From NCBI GenBank assembly GCA_965227035.1, contig OZ245724.1:372001-436000 (forward strand): DNA of 64,000 nucleotides. Reading direction: 5' to 3'. Both the position numbers and the translations under genes were made by a program. This DNA is from CBDDFQ01 sp965227035 (lineage in GTDB: Bacteria > Pseudomonadota > Gammaproteobacteria > Burkholderiales > Burkholderiaceae_C). Shown here one piece after another: positions 24,391 through 34,139 of the stretch; within the stretch, counting starts at the first letter, position 1; each line of letters starts with the position of its first letter. A model generated the notes under the pieces. It worked only from the letters and a program-made list of their open reading frames with translations, was not told the origin of the DNA and searched no databases.

Positions 24391-26733
24391 ATGACCTATT
24401 CGCTAAATACACTCAATAACTCTGCGTCCACGGGCGCTGCTCCGCGCACAGGTCTAGGCCGATTCGCCAACGAATTCGCGCTCATCGTCGGCCTCGCTTT
24501 CATGTTTTTCTGGCTGATCTCGATGCTCAGCTTCTCGTCGTTCGATGCCGCCTGGACCACTTCCGGCGGTGGCGGCGCAACGCGCAACTGGGGCGGTCGA
24601 TTCGGTGCCTGGATCGCCGACGGCAGCTATTTCCTGTTCGGATTTTCCGTCTGGTGGTGCCTGTTCGCCGGCGCGTTCGCATGGCTCTCGACGCTTGCGG
24701 TCTGGATGCGCGGCAACAACGCCGAAGCGCCACGGGAAGATCAACCGTCGACCTTCGTAACCCGCCACGCGAAAACCGCTTACTGGCTGGCCTTCGTGGT
24801 TTTGATGTGCGTGAGTTGCGCCCTCGAATGGTCGCGCCTGTATCGGTTCGAAAGCTATCTGCCTGGGCACTCCGGCGGCATTCTCGGTTACGGGATCGGC
24901 CCGATCGCCGCCAAGTGGCTCGGCTTCACCGGATCCGGCGTGCTGTGCATCGCGCTGGGCCTGATCGCAGCGTCCATCGTGTTCAAGTTCTCGTGGGCGC
25001 ATGTGTCCGAAAACGTCGGCGGCTGGGTCGACTCGCTCATTACCAATCGCCGCGAAAAACGCGAGATTGCCGAGGACAGGGCGGTGGGCAAGCGCGCGGC
25101 TCGCGAGCGCGAAGAGGTGCTGATCGAAGAGCGCATCGAGATCGAGGAGCATCACCCGATTCCGGTGCTCATCGAGCCGGTGATCGTCGACGTGCCGCGC
25201 AGCGAACGTGTTGCCAAAGAACGCCAGAAACCGCTGTTCACCGAACTGCCCGATTCGAAATTGCCGCAGGTCGACTTGCTCGACGGACCGCAGGGTCGCC
25301 AGGAAACCGTATCGCCCGAAACGCTGGAAATGACCTCGCGTCTGATCGAGAAGAAGCTGAAGGATTTCGGCGTGGAGGTGAGGGTGGTTGCTGCGCAACC
25401 CGGCCCGGTCATCACACGCTATGAGATCGAACCGGCAACCGGAGTGAAGGGATCGCAGGTCGTGAATCTGGCGCGCGATCTGGCGCGATCGCTGAGTCTG
25501 GTGTCGATACGCGTGATCGAAACCATTCCCGGCAAAAACTACATGGCGCTCGAATTGCCGAACGCCAAGCGCCAGTCGATTCGCCTGTCGGAAATTCTGG
25601 GATCGCAGGTCTACAACGAAGCCAAGTCGATGCTGACCATTGGCCTGGGCAAGGACATCAGCGGCAATCCGGTGGTCGCCGATCTCGCGAAGATGCCTCA
25701 CGTGCTGGTGGCTGGAACGACCGGTTCCGGCAAATCGGTCGGGATCAACGCGATGATCCTGAGCCTTCTCTACAAGGCCGAGCCGCGCGACGTTCGACTG
25801 TTGATGATCGATCCGAAGATGCTCGAAATGTCGGTGTACGAAGGCATCGCGCATCTGCTCGCACCTGTGGTTACCGATATGCGTCAGGCAGCGCACGGGC
25901 TCAACTGGTGCGTGGCAGAAATGGAAAAGCGCTACAAGCTCATGAGCAAGATGGGTGTGCGTAATCTGGCCGGCTACAACGCGAAGATCGACGAAGCGAC
26001 CGCGAAAGAAGAGTTCATCTACAACCCGTTCAGCCTCACGCCCGATAGCCCTGAGCCGCTGCAGCGTCTGCCGCATATCGTGGTTGTGATCGACGAGTTG
26101 GCCGATTTGATGATGGTGGTCGGCAAAAAAATCGAAGAGCTGATTGCGCGTCTCGCGCAGAAGGCGCGCGCTGCCGGCATCCACTTGATTCTCGCGACCC
26201 AGCGTCCTAGCGTCGACGTGATCACCGGTCTTATCAAAGCCAACATTCCCACGCGCATTGCGTTCCAGGTGAGCAGCAAGATCGACAGCCGAACCATCCT
26301 CGATCAGATGGGCGCAGAAGCGCTGCTTGGCATGGGCGACATGCTCTACATGCCGAGCGGCACCGGCTATCCGGTTCGGGTTCACGGCGCGTTCGTGAGC
26401 GACGAGGAAGTGCACCGCGTGGTCGGCTACCTCAAAGCGCAGTGCGGTGAGCCGAACTACATCGAGGGCGTGCTCGAAGGTGGCACGGTCGATGGCGAAG
26501 GCGAGTTGGGTGACGCCGGTAACGGCGGCGGCGAGAAAGATCCGATGTACGACCAGGCGGTCGAAGTCGTGCTCAAGAATCGCAAGGCCAGTATTTCGCT
26601 GGTTCAGCGCCACTTGAAGATCGGTTACAACCGCGCAGCACGCCTAGTCGAAGATATGGAAAACGCGGGGTTGGTGAGCGCCATGAGCAACAGCGGACAA
26701 CGCGAGATTCTGGTTCCGACTCGCTCGGAATAA
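24391..26733 (+). CDS. ftsK: DNA translocase FtsK
   Basis: A 780-residue septal DNA pump that clears and aligns chromosome ends at cell division and activates XerCD recombination at dif. Four membrane segments lie in the N-terminal 195 residues, followed by a short charged linker. The motor has Walker A GTTGSGKS at 442-449 and Walker B VVVIDELADLM, and a C-terminal winged-helix gamma domain (about 715-780, with NRKASISLVQRHLKIGYNRAARLVEDME) that reads KOPS sequences. The linker is much shorter than in E. coli, so the protein is the common compact form. Start ATG 24391 lies 27 bases after the Crp/Fnr gene; lolA follows after the DUF pair, a frequent ftsK neighbour. Confidence 0.96.
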   Translation: MTYSLNTLNNSASTGAAPRTGLGRFANEFALIVGLAFMFFWLISMLSFSSFDAAWTTSGGGGATRNWGGRFGAWIADGSYFLFGFSVWWCLFAGAFAWLSTLAVWMRGNNAEAPREDQPSTFVTRHAKTAYWLAFVVLMCVSCALEWSRLYRFESYLPGHSGGILGYGIGPIAAKWLGFTGSGVLCIALGLIAASIVFKFSWAHVSENVGGWVDSLITNRREKREIAEDRAVGKRAAREREEVLIEERIEIEEHHPIPVLIEPVIVDVPRSERVAKERQKPLFTELPDSKLPQVDLLDGPQGRQETVSPETLEMTSRLIEKKLKDFGVEVRVVAAQPGPVITRYEIEPATGVKGSQVVNLARDLARSLSLVSIRVIETIPGKNYMALELPNAKRQSIRLSEILGSQVYNEAKSMLTIGLGKDISGNPVVADLAKMPHVLVAGTTGSGKSVGINAMILSLLYKAEPRDVRLLMIDPKMLEMSVYEGIAHLLAPVVTDMRQAAHGLNWCVAEMEKRYKLMSKMGVRNLAGYNAKIDEATAKEEFIYNPFSLTPDSPEPLQRLPHIVVVIDELADLMMVVGKKIEELIARLAQKARAAGIHLILATQRPSVDVITGLIKANIPTRIAFQVSSKIDSRTILDQMGAEALLGMGDMLYMPSGTGYPVRVHGAFVSDEEVHRVVGYLKAQCGEPNYIEGVLEGGTVDGEGELGDAGNGGGEKDPMYDQAVEVVLKNRKASISLVQRHLKIGYNRAARLVEDMENAGLVSAMSNSGQREILVPTRSE

Positions 26734-26738
26734 TTCGA

Positions 26739-26756
26739 GGACGGCAACGACCGTCC
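26739..26756 (+). repeat. Six-base-pair hairpin after ftsK
   Basis: GGACGG and CCGTCC are exact complements around CAACGA, five bases after the ftsK stop codon. There is no T-run, so a termination role is doubtful. Confidence 0.4.
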
Positions 26757-26804
26757 CGCTAACGAGGCGGCTTGACCGCCCCGGTAAATCAGGGAGATGG
26801 TCAC

Positions 26805-29800
26805 GTGTGGTTTCTTGGAGGAGTAGCAGGCCTTTTGATCGGCCTTTTGATCGGCCCCGCGTGGGTGGCGGTAGCGCTGATGGTTGCCGGTGCGTTCGTG
26901 CCGAAGTTTTTACGCTCGAAGAAGAATAGAGCATCGAGCACTCTCCCTGTCGAAGGCGAGGCGAATGGCGAGTTGAATGGCAAGTCGATGGGCGAGGCTG
27001 CTTACTTCGACAAGGCATCGGTCGCGTCGCCGCCGGTTGATCTCACCCGCCGAATTGCAGCGCTCGAAGCGCGAGTCCATGCGCTTGAAAAACAGCTTGC
27101 GCAGACGTCCACGGTGCCGGCGGCCGCAACGGTCGCAGTTTCCTCCTCGGCAGAAATATCGGTTCCAGTGCAAGCGCAGCCCGAAAGGCCAGCAGAGCCC
27201 GCGTCCGAACCAGTTCGACCCACCCTCGATCCGTTCGAGTCCGAACGCGCTGGACCCGACACCGTCCCGACCGAGCTTCCCGCCGAGCCCGATACCCGTT
27301 CGCCGCTTCCGGAAGAGTTGCCGGTGGCAGACCCGATCCCCGCACGGCCGAGTTCAGCGCGGCCTAAACCGAAAGCACCCGCAGTTCCGTGGCGTGATCG
27401 CCTTCCGGCTCCGCTGGTCGCCTTGCTTTTCGGCGGCAATTCGCTGGTTCGAGTCGGCGTCGTGGTCCTGTTCATCGGCCTCGCGTTCCTGCTGCGTTAC
27501 ACCGCAGAACGGGTGAGCGTTCCGGTGGAATTCCGGTACGCAGCAGTGGCGTTGATAGGCGTGGTGTTGCTTACTCTCGGCTGGCGATTGCGGCACAAAC
27601 GCACCGACTATGCGCAGATTCTTCAAGGTGCAGGCGTTGCAGTGTTTTATCTGACGGTACTTGCTGCAATGAAGCTGCATCCGCTGATTCCTCCCGAAAT
27701 AGGATTTGCGTTTTTGGCGCTGGTGTCCCTGTTGGCTGCCGTACTGGCCGTGCTCCAGAACGCCTATCCGCTCGCGATCGCTGCGGCGCTTGGCGGATTC
27801 GCTGCGCCGGTGCTTGCATCGTCGGGTGGCGGTCATCCGGCGCCGTTGCTGCTGTATCTGGCGGTCCTCGATCTGGGTATCTTCTTCATCGCATGGTTCA
27901 AGGCATGGCGTTGGCTCAACGCGCTCGGATTCACTGGAACCTTCACCTTGGCTTCGGCATGGGCCAAGGCTTATTACGCGCCGCAGTACGACACTCAGCT
28001 GCACGCTTTCCTGATCTTTTTCCTGCTGCTGTTCACTACCATCGCGGTGCTGTTCGCACGTCGCAGTCTGCTGGAGGCTCAAGAGGCAGATGAAGACGAG
28101 AGCATGTATTCGCGGGCCGCGTCCGCCGTCAGAAAAGTCGGTCGTGTCGATAGCGCTCTTGTGTTCGGCGTTCCGATGGCTGCGTTCGGTATGGAGTACG
28201 GCCTCACCCGGCAATACTCGACGGGACCCGCTTACGTCGCAATGGCGATGGCTGCGTTCTATCTGATTCTGGCGCGCTGGATTTTCTCGCGCGGGCAGCG
28301 CGGCCTTGCATTGCTCGCCGAAGCGTATGCAGTGGTCAGCGTCATCTTCATCACCCTGAGCATTCCTTTGGCGCTTGAAGGCGTGTGGACCGGTGCTGCG
28401 TGGGCGGTTGAAGCCGCTGGCATGTACTGGCTGGGTGTGCGCCAGCAGCGCCCGCATGCGCGTGCTTTCGCGTATCTGGTGATCGTTGGCGCGGCGTGGA
28501 AACTGCTGCAGGACATCCAGATATCGATGGACCCGCTCATGCCATTGCTCAAGGGATCGGCAATCGGCCCGCTGATCCTCGCGGCAAGCTCGTTCGTGAT
28601 GTACGCGCTGTATAGACGCGACAGGCGCGCTCGAGAATCGCAAGCCGCCGATACCGGCAAACCATCGCTCCTCGCCCGATTCGACCTTCGCGCCGGTACT
28701 TGCCTGCCATGGATCGCGTGGTTTGCATTGATTCTCTTGCCGTGGCAAATGACCGCCCCGAAGACGGCTGCGGCGCTCACCGCCGTTCTATCGGTCGTCG
28801 CTTTCCTGGTCGCAACCGGCCTGTCGATTCGCGCGTTTCAGGCAGTGGTGCTCGGCATGCAGGCGGTCGCGGTCGGGTCGTTCCTGCTCACGATTCACCG
28901 AGCGGCCAATGTCGATGTGACACGACCGATCATCGATGGCAGCAGCGGCGCGGCCATCGGCGCAGTGGTCATTGCCGCATCGATCATCTTCACGGCAGGT
29001 TGGCGTATGGCCGCAATGCGTCGCCGCTCCATTGCCAACGACGATTTCCCGTCATGGTCGGTATCGAGCTCGATTGCAGTAGTGGTGGGCGTGTCGATGC
29101 TCCACCTGGCGATGATGTTCGGACTAAGCATGCAGGACATCACGCGCATCTGGCCCATCACTGCGCTGGTGGTGATGTGGGTAGCGTTGCGCATGGCGCA
29201 TTCACCGCTCGCGGCGCTGTCGATAGCCTTGCAGGTGTTCAGCGCTCTGGTGTTGATGGTGCTGAATCAATGGACCGAGGTGGCCGCACCGTTGTCGGTC
29301 GGCGTGGCTGGCATCGCAACAGCATGGCTCGTCATGCGCGAATCGCGCCGAGTGGAAGCTGGGGCTACCTGGGTGTGCGACTGGACTGCATCGTGGGTCT
29401 ACGAATGGACTCCGCTTGCATGGGGCGTCGCATGGTGGTTGCTCGCTTGGACCAACAAGGCAAGCGATGTCGCGGCTGCAAGTGCCTCGTTGGGTGAGCC
29501 GTGGGCCGCCAACCTGCACGTCGTCGTCGCCATCGTGACGTTCTCGCTGCTCGCGCTTTTGGCGTCATGGCTCAAGTGGCAAAAGGCATCGGTTGCATCG
29601 ACCTGGTTCCTGCCGGTGACTGCTTTGTTCGCGCTGGAAGCGCTAACCTATCCGTCCGAAGTTTTTGTGCCGTCGCATCACGCTGGATTCATCATCTGGC
29701 CGATCGCGTTCGTCTGTCATCTGCTGCTGCTTAAAACGCAGTCGATCAACTTGCCGCAGTTCGCGAAGAAGCTTTTGCCTGTCGCAGGCTTCTGGTTCTT

Positions 29801-30608
29801 CGTGCTGCTGGCCGCGCGCGAATGCCAATGGCAACTCGGACAGGATGGCGGCGTCGCGCAATCGATCGCGACCAGCTGGTCGATGCTGGGATGGGTACTC
29901 GCGCCGGTCGTCGCATTGGTGCTGGTTCGAAGCCGCTGGGTATCGAGCCGTTGGCCGGTTGCCGAAATGCCGTCCGTTTATCGAATCGTTGCGTGTATTC
30001 CGGTTGCTGGCTACCTCGTGTTGTGGCTCTGGATTTCGAACGTCCTGAGCGCCGGCGATGCGCGGCCACTTCCGTACATCCCCTTGTTGAATCCGCTCGA
30101 AATTGGTCACTGGCTGGTGATGTTCGCGGTGTCGCTCTGGGCCATCGATATCTCGAACGAAGAACGCTTCGAGATTCCACGCGTGACCGTAATGGCCGCC
30201 ATCGCAGTCACCGCACTGGCGCTGCTCACCGGCATGGTTCTGCGAAGCGTGCATCACTTCTTCGATGTGCCATGGAATATCGACGCCATGATGCATTCGC
30301 GCGTGGCGCAAGCTGCGCTCTCGGTGACATGGGCGCTCGCGGCGGTCGGCACGATGGTGGCGTCGAACAAGTCGCTCTCGCGCGGCACCTGGATGGCAGG
30401 ATCGGCGCTGATGGCAGTTGTGGTGCTCAAGCTGTTCGTCGTCGATTTAGCCGATCGCGGCGGGCTTTACCGGATCGTGTCGTTCATCTGCGTCGGCGGG
30501 TTGTTGTTGCTGGTCGGGTATTTCGCGCCGGTTCCGCCCAAGGTTGCGAGCGTCGTTGAAGAAGCGCCGCCGGAAGGCGCGGCCGACGAAGGATTGGTCA
30601 AGACATGA
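26805..30608 (+). CDS. DUF2339 large polytopic membrane protein
   Basis: A 1267-residue protein with an N-terminal membrane hairpin (about 3-40), a Pro/Glu-rich soluble stretch with a short predicted coiled coil (RIAALEARVHALEKQ, about 85-105), and then some thirty predicted membrane segments from about residue 205 to the end. This plan is that of DUF2339 proteins, whose function is unknown. The GTG at 26805 with GGGAG eight bases before it is chosen; a TTG at 26772 is in frame but without a clear ribosome site. The 3' end overlaps the DUF3999 gene by four bases (ATGA), a conserved pairing. A role in the envelope is likely from the topology only. Confidence 0.8.
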   Translation: MWFLGGVAGLLIGLLIGPAWVAVALMVAGAFVPKFLRSKKNRASSTLPVEGEANGELNGKSMGEAAYFDKASVASPPVDLTRRIAALEARVHALEKQLAQTSTVPAAATVAVSSSAEISVPVQAQPERPAEPASEPVRPTLDPFESERAGPDTVPTELPAEPDTRSPLPEELPVADPIPARPSSARPKPKAPAVPWRDRLPAPLVALLFGGNSLVRVGVVVLFIGLAFLLRYTAERVSVPVEFRYAAVALIGVVLLTLGWRLRHKRTDYAQILQGAGVAVFYLTVLAAMKLHPLIPPEIGFAFLALVSLLAAVLAVLQNAYPLAIAAALGGFAAPVLASSGGGHPAPLLLYLAVLDLGIFFIAWFKAWRWLNALGFTGTFTLASAWAKAYYAPQYDTQLHAFLIFFLLLFTTIAVLFARRSLLEAQEADEDESMYSRAASAVRKVGRVDSALVFGVPMAAFGMEYGLTRQYSTGPAYVAMAMAAFYLILARWIFSRGQRGLALLAEAYAVVSVIFITLSIPLALEGVWTGAAWAVEAAGMYWLGVRQQRPHARAFAYLVIVGAAWKLLQDIQISMDPLMPLLKGSAIGPLILAASSFVMYALYRRDRRARESQAADTGKPSLLARFDLRAGTCLPWIAWFALILLPWQMTAPKTAAALTAVLSVVAFLVATGLSIRAFQAVVLGMQAVAVGSFLLTIHRAANVDVTRPIIDGSSGAAIGAVVIAASIIFTAGWRMAAMRRRSIANDDFPSWSVSSSIAVVVGVSMLHLAMMFGLSMQDITRIWPITALVVMWVALRMAHSPLAALSIALQVFSALVLMVLNQWTEVAAPLSVGVAGIATAWLVMRESRRVEAGATWVCDWTASWVYEWTPLAWGVAWWLLAWTNKASDVAAASASLGEPWAANLHVVVAIVTFSLLALLASWLKWQKASVASTWFLPVTALFALEALTYPSEVFVPSHHAGFIIWPIAFVCHLLLLKTQSINLPQFAKKLLPVAGFWFFVLLAARECQWQLGQDGGVAQSIATSWSMLGWVLAPVVALVLVRSRWVSSRWPVAEMPSVYRIVACIPVAGYLVLWLWISNVLSAGDARPLPYIPLLNPLEIGHWLVMFAVSLWAIDISNEERFEIPRVTVMAAIAVTALALLTGMVLRSVHHFFDVPWNIDAMMHSRVAQAALSVTWALAAVGTMVASNKSLSRGTWMAGSALMAVVVLKLFVVDLADRGGLYRIVSFICVGGLLLLVGYFAPVPPKVASVVEEAPPEGAADEGLVKT

Positions 30609-32035
30609 GCAAAAAAATCTTCGCCTTTGCGGCTGTGATGACGGCCACCCTCGCAGCGGGTGCGCAGCCGCTCGAACTTCAGGGTGCAGGCCCGTATTAC
30701 CGACTGACGATTCCACTGTCGTCGTATTCGCAATCGAAGCTTCCGGCGCTGGGCGATCTGCAGGTGTTGAATTCCGCCAATGTCGCGGTGCCTTTCGCAT
30801 GGATCCAGGATGAGGCGCCCAAGACTTTCGATTTGCGAAAAGTGCCGGTATTCGCTATTCCCGAATCGACGGCTGGCGGCACGTCGAACATCGCCGCCGA
30901 TTTCGTCATTGCGGCCGATGGATCGATCAGGCTTTCTGCCCGCCAGTCGGCTGCGGCGAATAGAGGCTCGGAATGGCTGCTGGATACGCGTAACCAGCTT
31001 GGCCCGGCCGGCGGCACGATGGTGCAACTTACTCTCGACATTCCTTCGTCATTGTCCGGAATGTTCAGCGTATCGGTCGAATCCAGCGACGACCTGATTC
31101 GATGGTCTGGCGTCGGCACCGGCAAGCTTGCGCAATTGACTGCAGGCGCAGAACGCATCGAACAGTTCGACGTGAAAATTGCACCGACCACCGCCAGGTT
31201 TTTGCGACTGCGGTTCGTCGATGCGCCACAGCCATTCACCTTGAATGGCGCGCATGTTGCCATATCGCAGCAGGCGCGCACCGTGGTGCCTGAGCTCAAG
31301 TGGACCGACGCAATCAAGCCGACTTCCTGCGTGGAAAAATACTGCGATTACGCAGTTCCCAAAAACATTCCGCTCGACAGCCTGCGGGTTTTGTTGAGCG
31401 ATGCGAACACTCTCGCGAACGTGACGATCACCGGCACGCCCGATCTCGCAAATTTCCCGACGCGGCATCGTCACCGCAATCCGCTCTATCTGCTGCGCGA
31501 CAAACGCGTCGAGCCGAGCTCTGTCGCCGCTAACGACAACGCTGCGAATCTTCGGTGGATCGCACGAGCGTCTGTGTACCGGCTGCAGCCGACGCAATCG
31601 AAAGACGAAATTACCTCGCCCGACATCGCGCTGGACGGATCGCCATTCACGCGTATTCGATTGAGCGTCGATACGGATATCAAGCGGCTTGGTGCGACGC
31701 CACCCTCAATTGCCATCGGCAGCTATTCCCGGACCCTGATTTTTCTGGCGAGTGGCAACCCTCCGTTCAAGCTCGACTGGTCATCTTCGGTCCAATCTGC
31801 AATGGTTCCGCTCACTACATTGATGCCTACCTACAAAGAAGGCCAGCCGATCACCACTGGGTTCGCGACCGCGGTCGAAACGGTCGTTGCACCCAGTCTC
31901 ACGCCAGCGACGGTAGCCAAACCTACGGAACCCCCTCGCACGCCGTTCTGGCTCTGGGGCGTGCTCGGAGTCGGCATCCTGGCGCTGGGCGGCATGGCGT
32001 TCTCGCTGCTGCGTAGCATGAACAAACCACGGTAA
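30605..32035 (+). CDS. DUF3999 periplasmic protein with C-terminal membrane anchor
   Basis: A 476-residue protein with a signal peptide (about 1-20), a long beta-rich periplasmic part and one C-terminal membrane segment (about 448-468) followed by a few basic residues. It fits DUF3999, a family found beside DUF2339. Features include a carbohydrate-binding-like beta-sandwich region around VESSDDLIRWSGVGTG. Its start overlaps the DUF2339 stop, so the two proteins are made together and probably form a complex across the inner membrane. Function is unknown; this is the second half of a two-gene unit inserted between ftsK and lolA. Confidence 0.78.
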   Translation: MSKKIFAFAAVMTATLAAGAQPLELQGAGPYYRLTIPLSSYSQSKLPALGDLQVLNSANVAVPFAWIQDEAPKTFDLRKVPVFAIPESTAGGTSNIAADFVIAADGSIRLSARQSAAANRGSEWLLDTRNQLGPAGGTMVQLTLDIPSSLSGMFSVSVESSDDLIRWSGVGTGKLAQLTAGAERIEQFDVKIAPTTARFLRLRFVDAPQPFTLNGAHVAISQQARTVVPELKWTDAIKPTSCVEKYCDYAVPKNIPLDSLRVLLSDANTLANVTITGTPDLANFPTRHRHRNPLYLLRDKRVEPSSVAANDNAANLRWIARASVYRLQPTQSKDEITSPDIALDGSPFTRIRLSVDTDIKRLGATPPSIAIGSYSRTLIFLASGNPPFKLDWSSSVQSAMVPLTTLMPTYKEGQPITTGFATAVETVVAPSLTPATVAKPTEPPRTPFWLWGVLGVGILALGGMAFSLLRSMNKPR

Positions 32036-32070
32036 CTTCTGTGTACATGCATTCGGGCGACAATCCGCGT

Positions 32071-32766
32071 ATGACTTCTTCGCGCACTTTTCAATCACGC
32101 ACTTTCGCCCCGTTCGCTCGTGTCACGTCGGCAAAAGCGTTTGTCGCCTTGTCACTGATGGCTGTCGCCTTCATGGGCCAGGCACACGCGGACGGCTTGC
32201 AAAGCCTCGAGAATTTTTTGAAGACCGCCAAGACAGGGCAGTCGAACTTTTCGCAGACGGTCACCTCGCCTCCACGCGATGGACAGGCTCCGCGCAAGAA
32301 AACCACGACAGGCACTTTCGATTTCCAGCGCCCCGAGAAATTTCGCTTCAAGTACAACAAGCCATTCGAGCAAACCATCGTTGCCGACGGTCAAACGCTC
32401 TGGCTTTACGACGCAGATCTGAATCAGGTGACGTCGCGTAAACAGGCGCAAGCCTTGTCGTCGACGCCTGCTGCACTCATTGCTTCTGCCGCCGACGTGA
32501 ACGCGCTCAAGGCGGTCTACACGCTCGAAAACGCTCCGGATCGCGACGGTCTGCAGTGGGTCAAAGCCACTCCCAAGGCGAAAGACGGCCAGGTGCAAAC
32601 CGTGCAGGTCGGTTTTCGCGGCGCCGATCTGGCATCGCTGGAAATCCTCGATGGTTTCGGGCAGACATCGGTGATCAGTTTTACCGATCTGAAGGTCAAC
32701 GCGCCACTGCCCGCCGGCACCTTCGAATTCAAAGCGCCCGCTGGGGCAGACGTGATTCGTCAGTGA
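32071..32766 (+). CDS. lolA: Outer-membrane lipoprotein carrier protein LolA
   Basis: A 231-residue periplasmic chaperone that carries lipoproteins from the LolCDE complex to LolB. A long basic N-region and a hydrophobic stretch end in GQAHADG, so the signal peptide probably covers residues 1-41. The mature part begins with LQSLENFLKTAKTGQSNFSQTV and has RPEKFRFKYNKPFEQTIVADG, characteristic of LolA. Several starts are possible (GTG 32041, ATG 32047, ATG 32071); the last gives the most ordinary signal peptide, but no Shine-Dalgarno decides it. Its receptor gene lolB is in this window at 53337. Confidence 0.93.
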   Translation: MTSSRTFQSRTFAPFARVTSAKAFVALSLMAVAFMGQAHADGLQSLENFLKTAKTGQSNFSQTVTSPPRDGQAPRKKTTTGTFDFQRPEKFRFKYNKPFEQTIVADGQTLWLYDADLNQVTSRKQAQALSSTPAALIASAADVNALKAVYTLENAPDRDGLQWVKATPKAKDGQVQTVQVGFRGADLASLEILDGFGQTSVISFTDLKVNAPLPAGTFEFKAPAGADVIRQ

Positions 32767-32793
32767 TCCGAATTCCGGTGCGGTGACTCTTCA

Positions 32794-34107
32794 ATGACCG
32801 ATCTTTTCCGCACCGCGCCGGCCGCGCCACTGGCCGAGTCGATGCGTCCATCGACCCTCGATGAAGTCATCGGGCAATCGCACTTGCTTGGCGCCGGCAA
32901 ACCTCTCCGCCTCGCGTTCGAGTCGGGCAAGCCGCATTCGATGATCCTCTGGGGTCCGCCCGGCGTCGGAAAGACAACTCTGGCTCGTCTGACAGCAAGT
33001 GCATTCGGCTACGAGTTCATCTCGCTCTCGGCGGTGCTTGCCGGGGTGAAAGACATTCGCTCCTCGATGGAGCAGGCGGAGCAAAACCTTGCGCTCGGCA
33101 AAAAGACGATTCTCTTCATCGACGAGATCCATCGCTTCAACAAGAGCCAGCAAGACGGGCTGCTGCCTTTCGTCGAATCCGGGCTGGTGACGTTTATCGG
33201 CGCGACAACCGAGAACCCCTCGTTCGAAGTGAACTCGGCTTTGCTCTCGCGCGCGCAGGTGTATGTGCTCAAGGCGCTGAGCGAAGACGATTTGCGTTTG
33301 CTGGTCGATCGCGTCAAAGAAAAAGCGCTCCCGCATTTGCAGTTCGAAGGACAGGCGGTCGATACGCTCATCGGGTATGCCGACGGCGATGCACGTCGGC
33401 TGTTGAACCTGCTCGAGCAAACCGACACCGCGGCGCGCGCGTCCGGCATCGACAGGATCGATTCGTCGTTTCTCGAAAATGCGCTCAGCCTGAATGCTCG
33501 CCGATTCGACAAGGGCGGCGACAATTTCTACGACCAGATTTCTGCGCTGCATAAATCGGTGCGTGGATCGAATCCGGATGCGTCGCTGTATTGGCTGTGC
33601 CGCATGCTCGATGGCGGCGCCGATGCGAAATATCTCTCGCGCCGAATCGTGCGAATGGCATGGGAAGACATCGGGCTTGCCGATCCGCGCGCGATGCAGA
33701 TCGCTAACGACGCCGCATCGACTTACGAGCGACTCGGATCGCCGGAGGGCGAGCTGGCGTTGGCGCAGGCGGTCATCTATCTGTCGATGGCACCCAAGAG
33801 CAATGCCGGCTACATGGCCTACAACAAGGCCAATGCGTTCATCAAGAAGGACAAGTCGCGCGAGGTGCCTGTGCACCTGCGCAACTCGCCTACGAAGTTG
33901 ATGAAAGAGTTGGGCTACGGCAAGGAATATCGTTACGCCCACAACGAGCCCGAGGCGTATGCCGCTGGCGAAACATATCTGCCCGAAGGCATCGCAGATC
34001 CACACTGGTACGAGCCGACTCCGCGCGGACTCGAATCGAAAATTCGCGAGAAGCTCGAGCATCTGCGAGAGTTGGATCGCGACGCTCGGGCCAAAGATAA
34101 CGACTGA
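32794..34107 (+). CDS. rarA: Replication-associated recombination protein A (AAA+ clamp-loader-like)
   Basis: A 437-residue AAA+ ATPase of the RarA/MgsA/WRNIP1 family, acting at stalled replication forks. Walker A GPPGVGKT lies at 54-61 and Walker B LFIDEIHRFNKSQQD follows at about 107-121. The C-terminal tetramerisation region has YWLCRMLDGGADAKYLSRR and the terminal segment GYRYAHNEPEAY-like motif, all usual. Length is normal. It lies 27 bases after lolA, a common lolA-rarA arrangement, and is convergent with hmp. Confidence 0.95.
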   Translation: MTDLFRTAPAAPLAESMRPSTLDEVIGQSHLLGAGKPLRLAFESGKPHSMILWGPPGVGKTTLARLTASAFGYEFISLSAVLAGVKDIRSSMEQAEQNLALGKKTILFIDEIHRFNKSQQDGLLPFVESGLVTFIGATTENPSFEVNSALLSRAQVYVLKALSEDDLRLLVDRVKEKALPHLQFEGQAVDTLIGYADGDARRLLNLLEQTDTAARASGIDRIDSSFLENALSLNARRFDKGGDNFYDQISALHKSVRGSNPDASLYWLCRMLDGGADAKYLSRRIVRMAWEDIGLADPRAMQIANDAASTYERLGSPEGELALAQAVIYLSMAPKSNAGYMAYNKANAFIKKDKSREVPVHLRNSPTKLMKELGYGKEYRYAHNEPEAYAAGETYLPEGIADPHWYEPTPRGLESKIREKLEHLRELDRDARAKDND

Positions 34108-34113
34108 ATTCCA

Positions 34114-34139
34114 GCTGCCTATTCCGGCTGCCTATTCCA
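34114..34139. repeat. Two tandem 13-base units at the rarA-hmp junction
   Basis: CTGCCTATTCCGG at 34114-34126 is followed directly by CTGCCTATTCCAG. The second unit contains the hmp stop codon (34132-34134, minus strand), so the duplication covers the very end of hmp and the gap to rarA. No terminator is visible in this gap. Confidence 0.7.

Noticed and set aside
24454..26613. Open frame of 719 codons on the minus strand opposite ftsK
   Set aside because: It lies wholly inside ftsK, is rich in His/Arg/Gln as expected from the complement of GC-rich codons, has no recognisable motif and no ribosome site. The same applies to frames opposite the TPR gene (53741-55657), the GspE gene (3551-5122), ileS (13823-15076) and the dynamin-like gene (56904-58430).
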